DNA from: Ceratobasidium sp. AG-K
Lineage: Eukaryota; Basidiomycota; Agaricomycetes; Cantharellales; Ceratobasidiaceae
Direction: 5' to 3'
NCBI GenBank assembly: GCA_037039685.1
Contig: JAWNGF010000002.1
Span: forward strand, 3,224,001-3,288,000
Length of the DNA stretch: 64,000 bases
Both the position numbers and the translations under genes were made by a program. Shown piece after piece: positions 41,501 through 49,358 of this stretch. The notes under the pieces are model-generated. The model saw only the letters and a program-made list of their open reading frames with translations. It was not told where the DNA came from and made no database searches. Every line of letters begins with the position of its first letter. Positions within the stretch are counted from its first letter, which is position 1.

Positions 41501-42994
41501 CAAGGATATGAGAAGGATGAACACTTCAATAAGGTCCTACAAAGCCTTAGAGCAGCTCATGATCCTATGAACCCACCCTGGTCACAGTACAAGATTGGAG
41601 ACAATGGATTAATATACTTCTGCAGGCAGGACAGCTATCTTTTGTGTGTCCCAAAAGATCTACAGCTGAGTATAGTATCTGAAGTGCATAATGGACTTGC
41701 TGAAAGTGCTCATGCTGGCTTTCACAAGACCTACAATAGCATTGCTTCAGTATACTACTGGCCATCAATGTCCAGGACAATCAAACAGTATGTAACCACT
41801 TGTGACATTTGTCAGAAGGCAAAACCCAAAAGGCATGGGCAAAGAGGTTTCTTGCAACCTATTCCAATCCCCACTCAACCTTTTGAAGTTATAACCATGG
41901 ATTTCATTATGGACTTACCTATAAGTAATAGTTATAATGCTATCTTGACTATAGTTGACAAACTAACCAAGTATGCATTCTTCATACCCTGTAGTACTAC
42001 CATTAATGAGAAGGAGACAGCCCAGTTGTTCCATGATCATATATGGATGCACTATGGACTGCCTCGCCAGGTTATTACTGATAGAGATACTAGGTGGACT
42101 GGAGCCTTCTGGGAACATCTTACAGCTCTAGTTGGTATTCAGCACTCACTAACAACTGCCTATCACCCACAGGCAGATGGCCAGAGTGAGATTATGAATC
42201 AGACACTAGAAATAGCTCTGAGATGCTTTGTGGAACCATCAATGGATAACTGGAGTGACCTATTACCAGGTTTCACATTTGCCTACAACACTACTGTGCA
42301 TATTGCCACAGGTTTTACACCTGCATACCTTCTTAGAGGTTACCAACCACTCAAGACCTCAGATTTGTTGGCTCAAACAGCCCAAGCTATGGAGCGCCTT
42401 AATGTGAAAGATCCTGCTGCTGAGAATTTTGCTGAAGGAATGAATTCCATTCGCTTACAGGCTACCAATGCTCTCACTGTTGGACAAGCTAAGCAGAAGG
42501 AGTATTACAACAAGGATAGGAGCTTTATTACCTTTGAGCCAGGAGACCAAGTCCTTATTAATCCTCATACCCTTAGACTGCTTAGGCAGCATAAAGGAAA
42601 GGGAACCAAGCTTCTAATGCGCTATGATGGACCTTTCACTGTCAAAGAAAGAGTCTCTGATGTTTCTTATAGGCTAGAAATCCCTTCCAGCTATAAGATA
42701 CATCCAGTAATCAACATTGCACATTTAGAGTCTTACAATAAGGATAAATCTGATGAGAGGCCTACTAAGAACCTGAGCAGAGAGGACTTCAAGAACCATC
42801 CTGAATATGAAGTTGAAGCCATTCTGAAAGAGAAATGGGTAAAGAAGAGACATAGGCGGCAAAAAGAGTACTTAGTTAAGTTCTTAGGCTATGATGATAC
42901 TCATAATCTATGGCTTAACAAGAGAGCACTCACCAATGCTCCTGAGATACTGAGAGAATGGGAACAGAAAAAAATAGCTGAAAATGCGAATTAA
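38510..42994 (+). CDS. pol: Gyp3 Pol polyprotein with chromodomain
   Basis: 1494 residues, intact. Retropepsin DTGSD begins at residue 59; RT has YIDDIVVFS near 575; RNase H YTDACDFGLGA near 722, with an unusual insert of about 70 residues after LQQ; integrase HHCC (HAGFHKTYNSIASVYYWPSM to CDICQKAKP, about 1065-1105); integrase core with Asp in MDFIMDL (about 1130), Asp in ITDRDTRW (about 1190) and Glu in GQSEIMNQ (about 1225); a GPY-like segment (RYDGPFTVKERVSDVSY); chromodomain near 1432-1490 (YLVKFLGYDDTHNLWLNKRA). The chromodomain steers integration to marked chromatin. The frame is closed by TAG at 38375-38377, so simple frameshifting from gag is excluded; the ATG at 38510 is the first in frame. 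Confidence 0.95.
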   Translation: MMPPKSKVFSTKASSQLSKIVLQKTMARPPGTSFLGASATTVLARLGGPQEEELPLTVDTGSDITLVNKDFLSTLKVQPKIKVGQNVQLIQVTGKSRINGYIVMPIIFETPEGPVEMTVEAYVVPKMNTRFLLGNDFAAQFKLSIDRSDPKVTYLKLGNSGRQIEAQESVTNPRTDDAGNVFSVQVEPTSEDNSSSKASKTKGRRSSKELPYSSDFQLVHLAQDVILEPESMTKVPIQVDWIQDLNEGFIEQLEYSKNGNEDRQKCGITNCIISRDTTHVQMMNLSKAAVNLTQGDVIGHLYDPNQYLDHSENLSESDLAKGIVKCNLIKAHLSEMPLPKPTEEEILLSQPVEGGPKTSELPDPDHIKKDQLLSEIHFGENLTLDQKKKLEQLVLKHFMAFGLDGRLGTYPAEVEIKLVPGAKEISLAPYSASPAKREVIDKQVKEWLRLGVIQPSKSPWGFPVLIVFRNGKARLCIDYRELNKIAVPDQFPLPRQTDILHTLEGSQYLTTLDALAGFTQLSIKPEDRPKTAFRIHDGLFEFTRLPFGFRNGPAVFQRVMSDVLAPFLWIFALVYIDDIVVFSKTFEDHYKHLDLVFGAIAAAGITLSPIQCFIAYQSLILLGQKVSRLGLSTHKQKVDAIIQLEAPKDKATLRTFLGMTGYFSSYIPFYAWIIAPLLPLLKKDAEWKWDELKQNAFELAKTALVSAPVMAYPIPGLPYRVYTDACDFGLGAILQQVQPMLIKDLKGTKLYERLRKVYDLGKDVPLLVIPDSKQKDNLTGGDENEDSESFVIHDKWAKNFEDTIVHVERVIAYWSRILIPAERNYSPTEREALALKEGLIKFQPYIEGTKFLAITDHAALTWSRTFQNVNTRLLRWGLTFAAYPGMKIIHRAGRVHSNVDPVSRLRRRIPLQDGPVADDSTPLVLSTDEDPIKNLYKELGERFEEKLLANVKRCLSIPGGVTIPLENDFSTNALAFQTNSKHYLTVSISKEELEHFMQGYEKDEHFNKVLQSLRAAHDPMNPPWSQYKIGDNGLIYFCRQDSYLLCVPKDLQLSIVSEVHNGLAESAHAGFHKTYNSIASVYYWPSMSRTIKQYVTTCDICQKAKPKRHGQRGFLQPIPIPTQPFEVITMDFIMDLPISNSYNAILTIVDKLTKYAFFIPCSTTINEKETAQLFHDHIWMHYGLPRQVITDRDTRWTGAFWEHLTALVGIQHSLTTAYHPQADGQSEIMNQTLEIALRCFVEPSMDNWSDLLPGFTFAYNTTVHIATGFTPAYLLRGYQPLKTSDLLAQTAQAMERLNVKDPAAENFAEGMNSIRLQATNALTVGQAKQKEYYNKDRSFITFEPGDQVLINPHTLRLLRQHKGKGTKLLMRYDGPFTVKERVSDVSYRLEIPSSYKIHPVINIAHLESYNKDKSDERPTKNLSREDFKNHPEYEVEAILKEKWVKKRHRRQKEYLVKFLGYDDTHNLWLNKRALTNAPEILREWEQKKIAENAN

Positions 42995-43143
42995 CTCCCC
43001 ATTATATTCCAGACATCATGGTTATACTCTCTGGATCTCAGTTTGCTACTTTTGACAGTCCAGCGCTTAAGGCCTGTCAAACATAACAAATTGCTGTTGA
43101 ACTCACTGCGCTCTAATACCACCACTACATACTCTTTTTCACT

Positions 43144-43512
43144 ATGGTTAATGACCTCCCTTTGCTTATCATGTTTGTTCTGTTGCTTCCCAGTATATTT
43201 GGCATAGCAGCAGTAGTCTATTGGTATAGGCAACATGGATATCAACATGTCAAATGGGGCGCCCATGTTGAAGTCAAAGTCTTAGACCCCCACACCTACA
43301 GGTTGGACTATCACATTGGTATAGTTAGGTATTCCATCCCTGGTAGGCTCTCTCTCAAAGTAAATGGGAGAGATAAACCTGTAAATATCACTCCCCATGA
43401 TGTTTGCAAGGTTACAGTCATCACTGGAGATGAGGAATTCGCTTCCATAGGCATTCCTCTTGACAGTATGACCCATTTGACAAGGCCTGAACCTGCCTAT
43501 CATCCTCAGTAA
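43144..43512 (+). CDS. Gyp3 ORF3: small membrane-anchored protein, unknown
   Basis: 122 residues. Residues about 4-27 (LPLLIMFVLLLPSIFGIAAV and on to YWY) form one hydrophobic segment, a signal anchor or signal peptide, followed by a soluble part rich in beta-type sequence (HVEVKVLDPHTYRLDYHIGI, VNGRDKPVNITPHDVCKVTV). There is one Cys and no cleavage or fusion motif, so calling it an envelope protein is not supported. It lies 149 nt after pol in a different frame and is intact. It could be an accessory or captured gene. Confidence 0.6.
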   Translation: MVNDLPLLIMFVLLLPSIFGIAAVVYWYRQHGYQHVKWGAHVEVKVLDPHTYRLDYHIGIVRYSIPGRLSLKVNGRDKPVNITPHDVCKVTVITGDEEFASIGIPLDSMTHLTRPEPAYHPQ

Positions 43513-44190
43513 GTACTTTGCATTATAAGCTATTTTACTAGGTACTGATTGGCCTGTACAGAGTCTCCCAATCCTATCTTTCATTCACTTAAGTTCATGT
43601 CGCTTGGTTTACATGTAGTCACATGATCTGTTACAATGTTACCTGACTTGATCCTTGTAATCTGTGAGATGATAAGGAACTGTAACAGATCAAAGGTGAT
43701 CTTGAATGCCGGAATTTCTGTCTGTTTGGGTCTAAAAAGGGAATCAAAACTCTAAACTGCCTTATGATAGGAAGCTCTGACATCATAGAGCCACTGAATT
43801 CACATGTTAGGTTTCGCATTCTTGAGCTTATTTTGAGGGTATTGACCTATTCTGAATGTATCTGAATGAATCACCTTTCCCTTGGAATGCTGAGTGATAA
43901 GGTGTACCACATGGAATAGAAGTACTTGTGCTAATCTTTGGTGTGACTCAGAACAAAGAACTACTCCATGAGCGCTTTTTCTGAGTAATTCTTGAGAGTA
44001 TGACTCCATTCCACAGAGACCTGGAATGTCTAAGTCTAAATTCTCATGAGGATGCAGGTAGAGATGGAAAGGTATATAACAAGGCTCTCTGAAGCGACTA
44101 CAGACCAGCAGCAGTCTCTACAGACAAGCTCTCTTCTGCATTCTTGCCTTAACTCTTACTTTCCATTTCCTATCATTTTCCTACCCCAAG
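43513..44190 (+). promoter_or_regulatory. Spacer with TATA-type promoter before Gyp3 ORF4
   Basis: No ORF supported. TGACTCA at 43944-43950, a TATA box GGTATATAAC (44073-44079) and a C/T-rich tract with few purines just before the ATG at 44191 form a typical fungal pol II promoter and leader, about 118 nt from TATA to ATG. Confidence 0.55.
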
Positions 44191-45063
44191 ATGTGCTTGA
44201 ACAAGACTAGTTCTATGCCTGTGCACCATGTTAGGTTCTTGGCTACTAGATATGCCAATATCCTGCAAGCATATGGCCCCTACTATGTAGAGCAGGACTC
44301 AGGCTTTTTCATGTCACCATCTATTCTTGAGCGCAAGTTCAGGGAGGGAATTGAGGTTTGCTGCACTGAGCAGGATGGGAAAAAGCTTTGGTACTTATCC
44401 ACTGCTACTGTCCTTGCTCTTGTAGATGCCTTGCTTCAGATTAGGGATATTGTTGGCAATTATTGTGACACTATGGAACATATTGACAACTATAACTCTG
44501 ATTCTCCCTTGTACAATGCTTTTAAGGAGGCTAGGCTAAGCTACCCTGCTGAACCTTGTCTACTAGACCCCCATGTTTGCCCTGGAACACCTTTCCAGAA
44601 TGAATTTTGGGAGGTTAGTTTCTCCTCCAAGGAAGAACTTGATTTCAGGGTGTCCCACTGTCAACTTTGGGCCCTTGGTATGATAGTTGCTCTCCACTGC
44701 CTTGCCCTGTTCAAAGGTGCATGTGCTAAGTGTATTCCTATGGACCTGCCTCCTTGGCCTTGTGGTCACATGAAGTTGGCTAGGGCTCATTGGGAGCGCT
44801 GCTTGGAATGGACTAGGGAGCATTCTGCCCATTCCCCTGATCCTGCCTTCTTCCCCTCTTCACCCACCTTCCTGCCTTCTGATACTTCCAAGGATTCTGG
44901 TTGTACTGAGGCTGTTATCCAGGAGGAAGAAGATGAGGATCAGATTGAGGTGGACCATAATGACCTGAATGGATTTGAGGAGCAAACTGGGCGCATTTTT
45001 GAGCCTTCTCCCCTGTTCCACTTTTTCTTTGGTCAGAATGGTGCCATTGCTGTCTCTGCCTAG
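44191..45063 (+). CDS. Gyp3 ORF4: 290-aa protein, unknown, own promoter
   Basis: 290 residues, intact, between pol and the polypurine tract. Features seen: basic N-terminus, a WYLSTATVLALVDALLQIRD helix (about 67-86), YNAFKEARLSYPAE, a Cys/Trp-rich middle (CPGTPFQNEFWEV, then a hydrophobic LWALGMIVALHCLALF segment near 158-173, CAKCIPMDLPPWPCGHMKLA), and an acidic tail (QEEEDEDQIEVDHND). The hydrophobic stretch could be a membrane segment or a buried helix. I recognise no family. Its position and promoter suggest a captured or accessory gene, with independent transcription from the LTR. Confidence 0.65.
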   Translation: MCLNKTSSMPVHHVRFLATRYANILQAYGPYYVEQDSGFFMSPSILERKFREGIEVCCTEQDGKKLWYLSTATVLALVDALLQIRDIVGNYCDTMEHIDNYNSDSPLYNAFKEARLSYPAEPCLLDPHVCPGTPFQNEFWEVSFSSKEELDFRVSHCQLWALGMIVALHCLALFKGACAKCIPMDLPPWPCGHMKLARAHWERCLEWTREHSAHSPDPAFFPSSPTFLPSDTSKDSGCTEAVIQEEEDEDQIEVDHNDLNGFEEQTGRIFEPSPLFHFFFGQNGAIAVSA

Positions 45064-45093
45064 CTTGCTAGCTTGTAAGTCAACCATATGTTT

Positions 45094-45108
45094 GGATTGG
45101 GAGGGCTA
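45094..45108 (+). promoter_or_regulatory. Gyp3 polypurine tract
   Basis: GGATTGGGAGGGCTA directly before the 3' LTR at 45109. Confidence 0.75.
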
Positions 45109-46278
45109 TGTTATGGATACTGACATTCTGTCATAGGAATAACATACTGAAATCCAAACCTATGCTTGTGGCGACTTTTCTGCTTGTTTGCATGTATGCA
45201 GTTTTGTAACTGTCTTTACTCCCTCTTGAACGCTACTTTGTGCTACTTCTTTATGTCGATATGTAGTACTCTCTAGTAGCTTCAATTCACTGTCTTTTGC
45301 GTCTCTATATGCGGGGATTTCATAAAGATATGAAATGTCTAAGTTTATTGTCTTTGGCGCTTAGGGAGAGATACATTGTTATACTTGTATCTCCACCAAT
45401 ACTGATCCGTTCGCTTAGCTTAAACTTGCGACTGACTCGCAAGCTTCCAATTCAGCCGATCGCACTTATTTCATGTGAATTGACCGGCTATTTCCCGCGA
45501 TATGTCTCGTGGCTTGTCAAGGTGCTGAAATGACTCATTTCAGCAGCCACCAGATCTTGAGAGCTGCATAGCTTGTAGATAGTGATTTAGTATAGTTACT
45601 TGACTGGAGCAATTAGTTAGATGACTCATAATATATGTTCCAGCCAACCAAAGCACTCTGACTCCATGAATGCTAGTCATCAAGGCATCAGTGTTCATCC
45701 ACCCCTCCTATCATTGGTAGATGCCCCCAATGATAGCCACAACCAGATGACTAGTGTTCTGAGGCCTCTAGGGTATAAATACATGCCCTCTAAGAGCCCT
45801 CCATCCTCACCTCACTCTACATCTGTTGTGCTTTGGCTTGGCTGTGTGATTTCCCCCATTATTGTTGTGTGCCTCAAACAGTATTTGTTAGCCTAAAGAA
45901 AAGGATCTCCTGAGTACCTATTATAGAGGAAAGGTTGCAGACGTCTTATAGTGCTTTTACAAGTAAGAACAAGGAAGGCATTTAGGGAATAGCCTAAGAT
46001 TAGTACATACTTAGTTCATTGCAACTAGGAGTGTGAAACAGTGACATTTAATAGCTAAGGGAACCTGAGCTCAGTACTCCTGCTCTTTCTATTACTAGTG
46101 TACATACACTCTACAGTAGGAAAGCTTAGTATCAATTCCATTAAGTGTGCAACTAGATTGCTTACTTACTGAGAGCATCTCAGACTACTGAGACATTACT
46201 TTATATTGTTCCACCGTGTGTATTCTGTAGTTATATCACTTGTACATACAAGTAGCTGCAACTCTCAGATATATAACA
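45109..46278 (+). repeat. Gyp3 3' LTR (1170 bp)
   Basis: Same length and nearly the same sequence as 34007-35176, followed by target duplication CACCC. Confidence 0.96.
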
Positions 46279-46846
46279 CACCCCATAGGAGCCAAGAGAG
46301 TGGATTGATTGATGGTCATCCTCCAGGGCTTTATTCTTTTCTTTTCCCTGTTCAATATGAATGGCAGAGGGTTCAGGGTTGCTCTGGGTGTTTGCAAAGC
46401 AAATGGTGGCAGAAGAGGGGAGTGCAGGTGCTTGCAAAGGCAGAGGGGATTCACTTTTGATGGTGGGGCAATGAGGGACACATCCTGAGGGATCTTCTGA
46501 CCCAAAATGTGTGGGGACTTGGTAATTGTGCATAGCAGCGCTCCAAATTGCCTGTGAGGGCCTGGGGGTGTCCTTCACTGAGCTGTTGGAAATCCCTCCT
46601 GTTCTGGGTGGTGTTGCTGAGTTTTTCTTTGTCCCTGAGGTGGAAACTGATTGTCCCATGGGTGGTTTGAGCTCCATAAAGGTGACTGAAGAAGATGATG
46701 TACTTGGAGAAGATTGGGTTAAGAGTGGGACTAGCTATGCTGCTGAGGATAGACCTAGGAATGTGCCAGTTGATGAGTTAGATGATGTGCAGCTGATGTG
46801 AGTGATAGAAAGCCAGTTTGAGGCAATGTGGATGGCAACAGCCAAG
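46279..46846 (-). pseudogene. gag: Gyp5-minus Gag, N-terminal piece
   Basis: Minus strand matches Gyp5-plus gag: GKEKNKALEDDHQS then SLGSYG near the Gyp3 junction, TGGISNSSVKDTPRPSQA (near 46600) and a Ser-rich N-terminus with a stop near 46735. The region between 46847 and 46862 is the self-priming site next to the LTR. Confidence 0.78.
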
Positions 46847-46862
46847 TAAGAACAATTTACAA

Positions 46863-47353
46863 TGTCACAACCCCATCAGGAAAGGGCTGTTGCAACTTTA
46901 ATGAGTGGCTCTTTGGCCTTAGGATCCCTGAGAGGCTTCAAAAGATGCTTGGGTAACCCCCTCAGAGCAAAGTAGGCTCTGGCAAATGACAAGGTAAATT
47001 TTTCTTTGTGTCCCAAGACAATTTCCCTTGCATCTTTTATAGCAAGCAAAGCAAGAATCACTATCTACATGGGGAAAGCACATCAAGCACTGAAGGAGCA
47101 AGATAAGAACTTTAGAAGAAGAAGTGTGTTTAGCACATGGAGATCTAAGCGCAGCAGCATGGGAAAATCAGAGAATGGAGCCAACATACCAATGAGCTAT
47201 GTGTGCAAAGAACTAAGCAAGGGAAGTTACAACCAAGGAGCAACAATCAAAACAAAGTATGTGGCAGAGGATAAGCACAACAAACAGGGAGAACAGCACA
47301 CAAAGGACTGAAGCACAACAAATAGTCCATTGTCTGGAGTGTGGCTTGTGACA
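46863..47353 (-). repeat. Gyp5-minus 5' LTR (491 bp, diverged)
   Basis: TGTCACAACC to GGCTTGTGACA, pairing with 8634-9115. Contains TATAG in place of a clean TATAAAA near 47038. The flank after it (AAAAT) does not match the flank of the other LTR. Confidence 0.78.
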
Positions 47354-47918
47354 AAAATCCCCCATGGGGTCCCCATGTCTTGTAGTCAAAAAGAAGGATG
47401 ATTCTCTGCACATATGTCCAGACTACTGCAATGCCACACCAGGACCATCAAAAAAAATTGCTCTGCTGCCACCCTCACAGAACCTAATAAAACGGTAGCA
47501 TGGTAGAAAATCTCTTACTACACTTGATCTTACATTGGGTTTTTACCTTATCCGCATTCAAGAAGGCAACAAGTGAAAAGCTGCATTTAAAACACAATTT
47601 GGCATGTTCAAATGGCTTGTAATGGCTTTTGGCCTCACCAATACACCAGCAGACTTCCAGAGTATAATGAACAACATTTTCCATTACAAATTAGGCATCT
47701 CAGTCATCTTATATATATTGACAACATCTTGATTTTTTCTGACACACTGGAGGAGCATATACCAGATATCCAGGAGGTCCTACAGTGCTTAATGGACAAC
47801 AACTTGTACTGAAACTTCAACAAGTGCTCTTTCCATGTCACAAAAGTTGATTATTTGGGCATGATTGTGTCCAACAAAGGCATTGAAGTGGATCAGGAAA
47901 CAGTCACTTCAGCAATGA
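47354..47918 (+). pseudogene. Gyp6 RT fragment, left of the Gyp4 insertion
   Basis: Plus-strand reverse transcriptase in shifting frames: LVVKKKDDSLHICPDYCN (47390-47440), [20 protein letters not shown] (47600-47660), [17 protein letters not shown] (47707-47757, YIDN for YIDD) and KVDYLGMIVSNKGIEVDQET (47845-47905). It breaks at TSAM, where Gyp4 inserted; the frame resumes at 55683. Confidence 0.82.
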
Positions 47919-48404
47919 TGTTGCAACCTCCTTTGAGACTGCAAGGATTATGACTATGAACAGCATCTAAGGCCTGAGAAACTCTAAGCAGTGCTACACT
48001 GAGTGCACTCTTAACACTTAAAGATAGAGGGATGTTGTGAGGGTGAATGACAAGGCAAACAAGCTGAGGATACCAGGCTTGGTTTGGCTCATATATATAG
48101 GCAAACACAGCAGTGTTACACACTTCCGCCACAAGAAACCAAGTCATAAAAACTACCAATCAGGATTGTCCATGAGTTGTGCTCTATCAAGAGACATGAC
48201 TCCAGTCAAAGCGCAGCCAGTGTTACATGATGGTAACTAGATAGCCACAAGATTGTGGCTAGGCAAAGGAAACACTGGCAAGGGGGACAAAGAAACCAAG
48301 AAACAGCCAATGCCATATGGGCCAAGGGTGACACATCATCCATACACTGCACTAAATGTGGGAGAGGGTGCAAGACAAGTCCATGGTGAGCCTTGCTCAT
48401 GACA
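47919..48404 (-). repeat. Gyp4 3' LTR (486 bp)
   Basis: TGTTGCAACC to GCTCATGACA; differs from the 5' LTR at many positions in the first 120 bp, mostly transitions. Confidence 0.94.
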
Positions 48405-48406
48405 TT

Positions 48407-48422
48407 CCCCCCCCCCCCCCCC
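48407..48422 (-). promoter_or_regulatory. Gyp4 polypurine tract, 16-G run
   Basis: Sixteen C in plus text, two bases from the 3' LTR. The length may be inflated by replication slippage or sequencing. Confidence 0.7.
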
Positions 48423-48452
48423 TACGGCCCTGTTCGGGAACCTTACCAGGCC

Positions 48453-49358
48453 TCATTGATGGTTGCAGGATTGCGCCCACATCACCAATTTGTCCACAAC
48501 CCAGTTCTCCTCCAACCATTCCCCCAAGGGGTCCCCCACCCCAACCTCAACCTCCAACTCTGTTTCCTCCACCCACTTGTCTACATTGATTGGGTTGAAG
48601 GGTGTTGCCCCCAGCTTGTCCATTCTCCTCTCCTCTGCCACCATCCAGGCATCCACATCCCGCACCTCACTCCCTTGTGCCCACTCCTCCATCAGCTCTC
48701 TCCTCTCCACCAGCTCAGCGTCCCATGCCCTTGCATCCGGCAACACCTCCCTCCACTGTGACAAGTTGGGACCAATGTTGCACCACCAGTGGGGCTCATG
48801 TAAGACGGCCTCCTTCCAATAGCACCCTCTCTCCATCATACAGTCTTTGAGGTCTGCCTCCATGTTTTTGTCCCACTTGTTCTTGAGCCACAGGACTGCA
48901 TTGGGCTTGCCCCTTCCCTTGCGCATGTTCAGGACCCATTTGCTATTGGCCACCCCTCCTCCTCCCCATGTTGGATCCCTGATTGTGTAGAGGGAGTTGT
49001 AGACAACCTCACTGGCTGAGAGGGCAGTGCATCCCCAGCAGACATAGATGTCGCTGGAGCAGAGCTCTTGGTTCTTGGGCCATAGGCGGCCAACCCACTC
49101 AAGTTTGCCAATGTCAGTGCTGTTGAGGGTGTTGCTCTCTGGGTAGAAGCGCAGCCAGCCAATGGATTGTTGGGCCCTACTGAAGACATAGAGTTGGGCC
49201 CGTGCATCAAGCGCCTTGGCACACTTGTAGGCGGAGCCTCCTGTGACAAGGTGGAGTTGGGTCTCAATGGTGGAGCGGCGGGCAGCGGGCATGTCAATGA
49301 AACAAGATTTAGAGCGTTTGGAGTGTTGGAGAGCAAGCTGGAGCAGCAGCAGAAGCAC
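48453..49358 (-). CDS. Gyp4 post-pol accessory ORF, 301 aa
   Basis: An open frame of 301 residues in a copy whose gag and pol are full of stops. The start may be the second Met (residue 23, MPAARRST). It shows AQLYVFSRAQQSIGWLRFYP (about 55-73), LWPKNQELCSSDIYVCWGCT, a Gly-rich PTWGGGGVANSK, then RGCYWKEAV (177-185), NLSQWREVLPDARAWDAELV (198-217) and an acidic, Trp-containing tail. The GCYW and QWREVL pattern resembles the Gyp2 GLYW and VRWRNWL pattern. It overlaps the pol 3' end (to 48929) in another frame. Function unknown; survival of the frame hints at selection or chance. Confidence 0.62.
   Translation of the reverse strand: MLLLLLQLALQHSKRSKSCFIDMPAARRSTIETQLHLVTGGSAYKCAKALDARAQLYVFSRAQQSIGWLRFYPESNTLNSTDIGKLEWVGRLWPKNQELCSSDIYVCWGCTALSASEVVYNSLYTIRDPTWGGGGVANSKWVLNMRKGRGKPNAVLWLKNKWDKNMEADLKDCMMERGCYWKEAVLHEPHWWCNIGPNLSQWREVLPDARAWDAELVERRELMEEWAQGSEVRDVDAWMVAEERRMDKLGATPFNPINVDKWVEETELEVEVGVGDPLGEWLEENWVVDKLVMWAQSCNHQ

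Larger units (their letters stand above)
34007..46278 (+). mobile_element. Gyp3: complete 12.3-kb Ty3/gypsy chromovirus with two extra ORFs, TSD CACCC
   Basis: LTRs of 1170 bp (34007-35176 and 45109-46278), CACCC at 34002-34006 and 46279-46283, tRNA-type priming site, intact gag (1036 aa), intact pol (1494 aa) with chromodomain, two further intact ORFs, polypurine tract. The LTRs are almost identical where compared (one substitution noted, GATATT against GACATT), so the insertion is recent and the copy may be active. It split Gyp5-minus gag. Confidence 0.97.
8634..47353 (-). mobile_element. Gyp5-minus: old Ty3/gypsy element split by nested insertions
   Basis: Two LTRs in minus orientation (8634-9115 and 46863-47353) resemble each other more than they resemble the Gyp5-plus LTRs; both contain an AGAAGAAGAAG block and an ACAATCAAAACAAA block. 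Between them, in correct minus-strand order, lie gag (46279-46846, 33888-34006, 18239-18781), zinc-knuckle region, protease, RT, integrase (17906-14832) and the post-pol ORF (14830-14674, 9549-9120). Removing Gyp3, the copia-like LTR with its DNA transposon, and Gyp5-plus reunites the pieces. The two LTRs are clearly diverged, so the copy is old. No matching target duplication is seen at the outer ends. Confidence 0.78.

Noticed and set aside
43144..43512. Envelope gene in Gyp3
   Set aside because: One short hydrophobic segment in 122 residues without signal-cleavage, fusion or multiple Cys pattern is not enough to call an envelope.
8629..47358. Target duplication for Gyp5-minus
   Set aside because: The five-base flanks are AGCAG and AAAAT. 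The left flank is Gyp5-like pol and the right flank is Gyp6 RT, so no simple insertion site can be shown; rearrangement is possible.
48407..48422. Reading the poly-C run as a vector or telomere signal
   Set aside because: It abuts an LTR exactly where a polypurine tract belongs on the minus strand.
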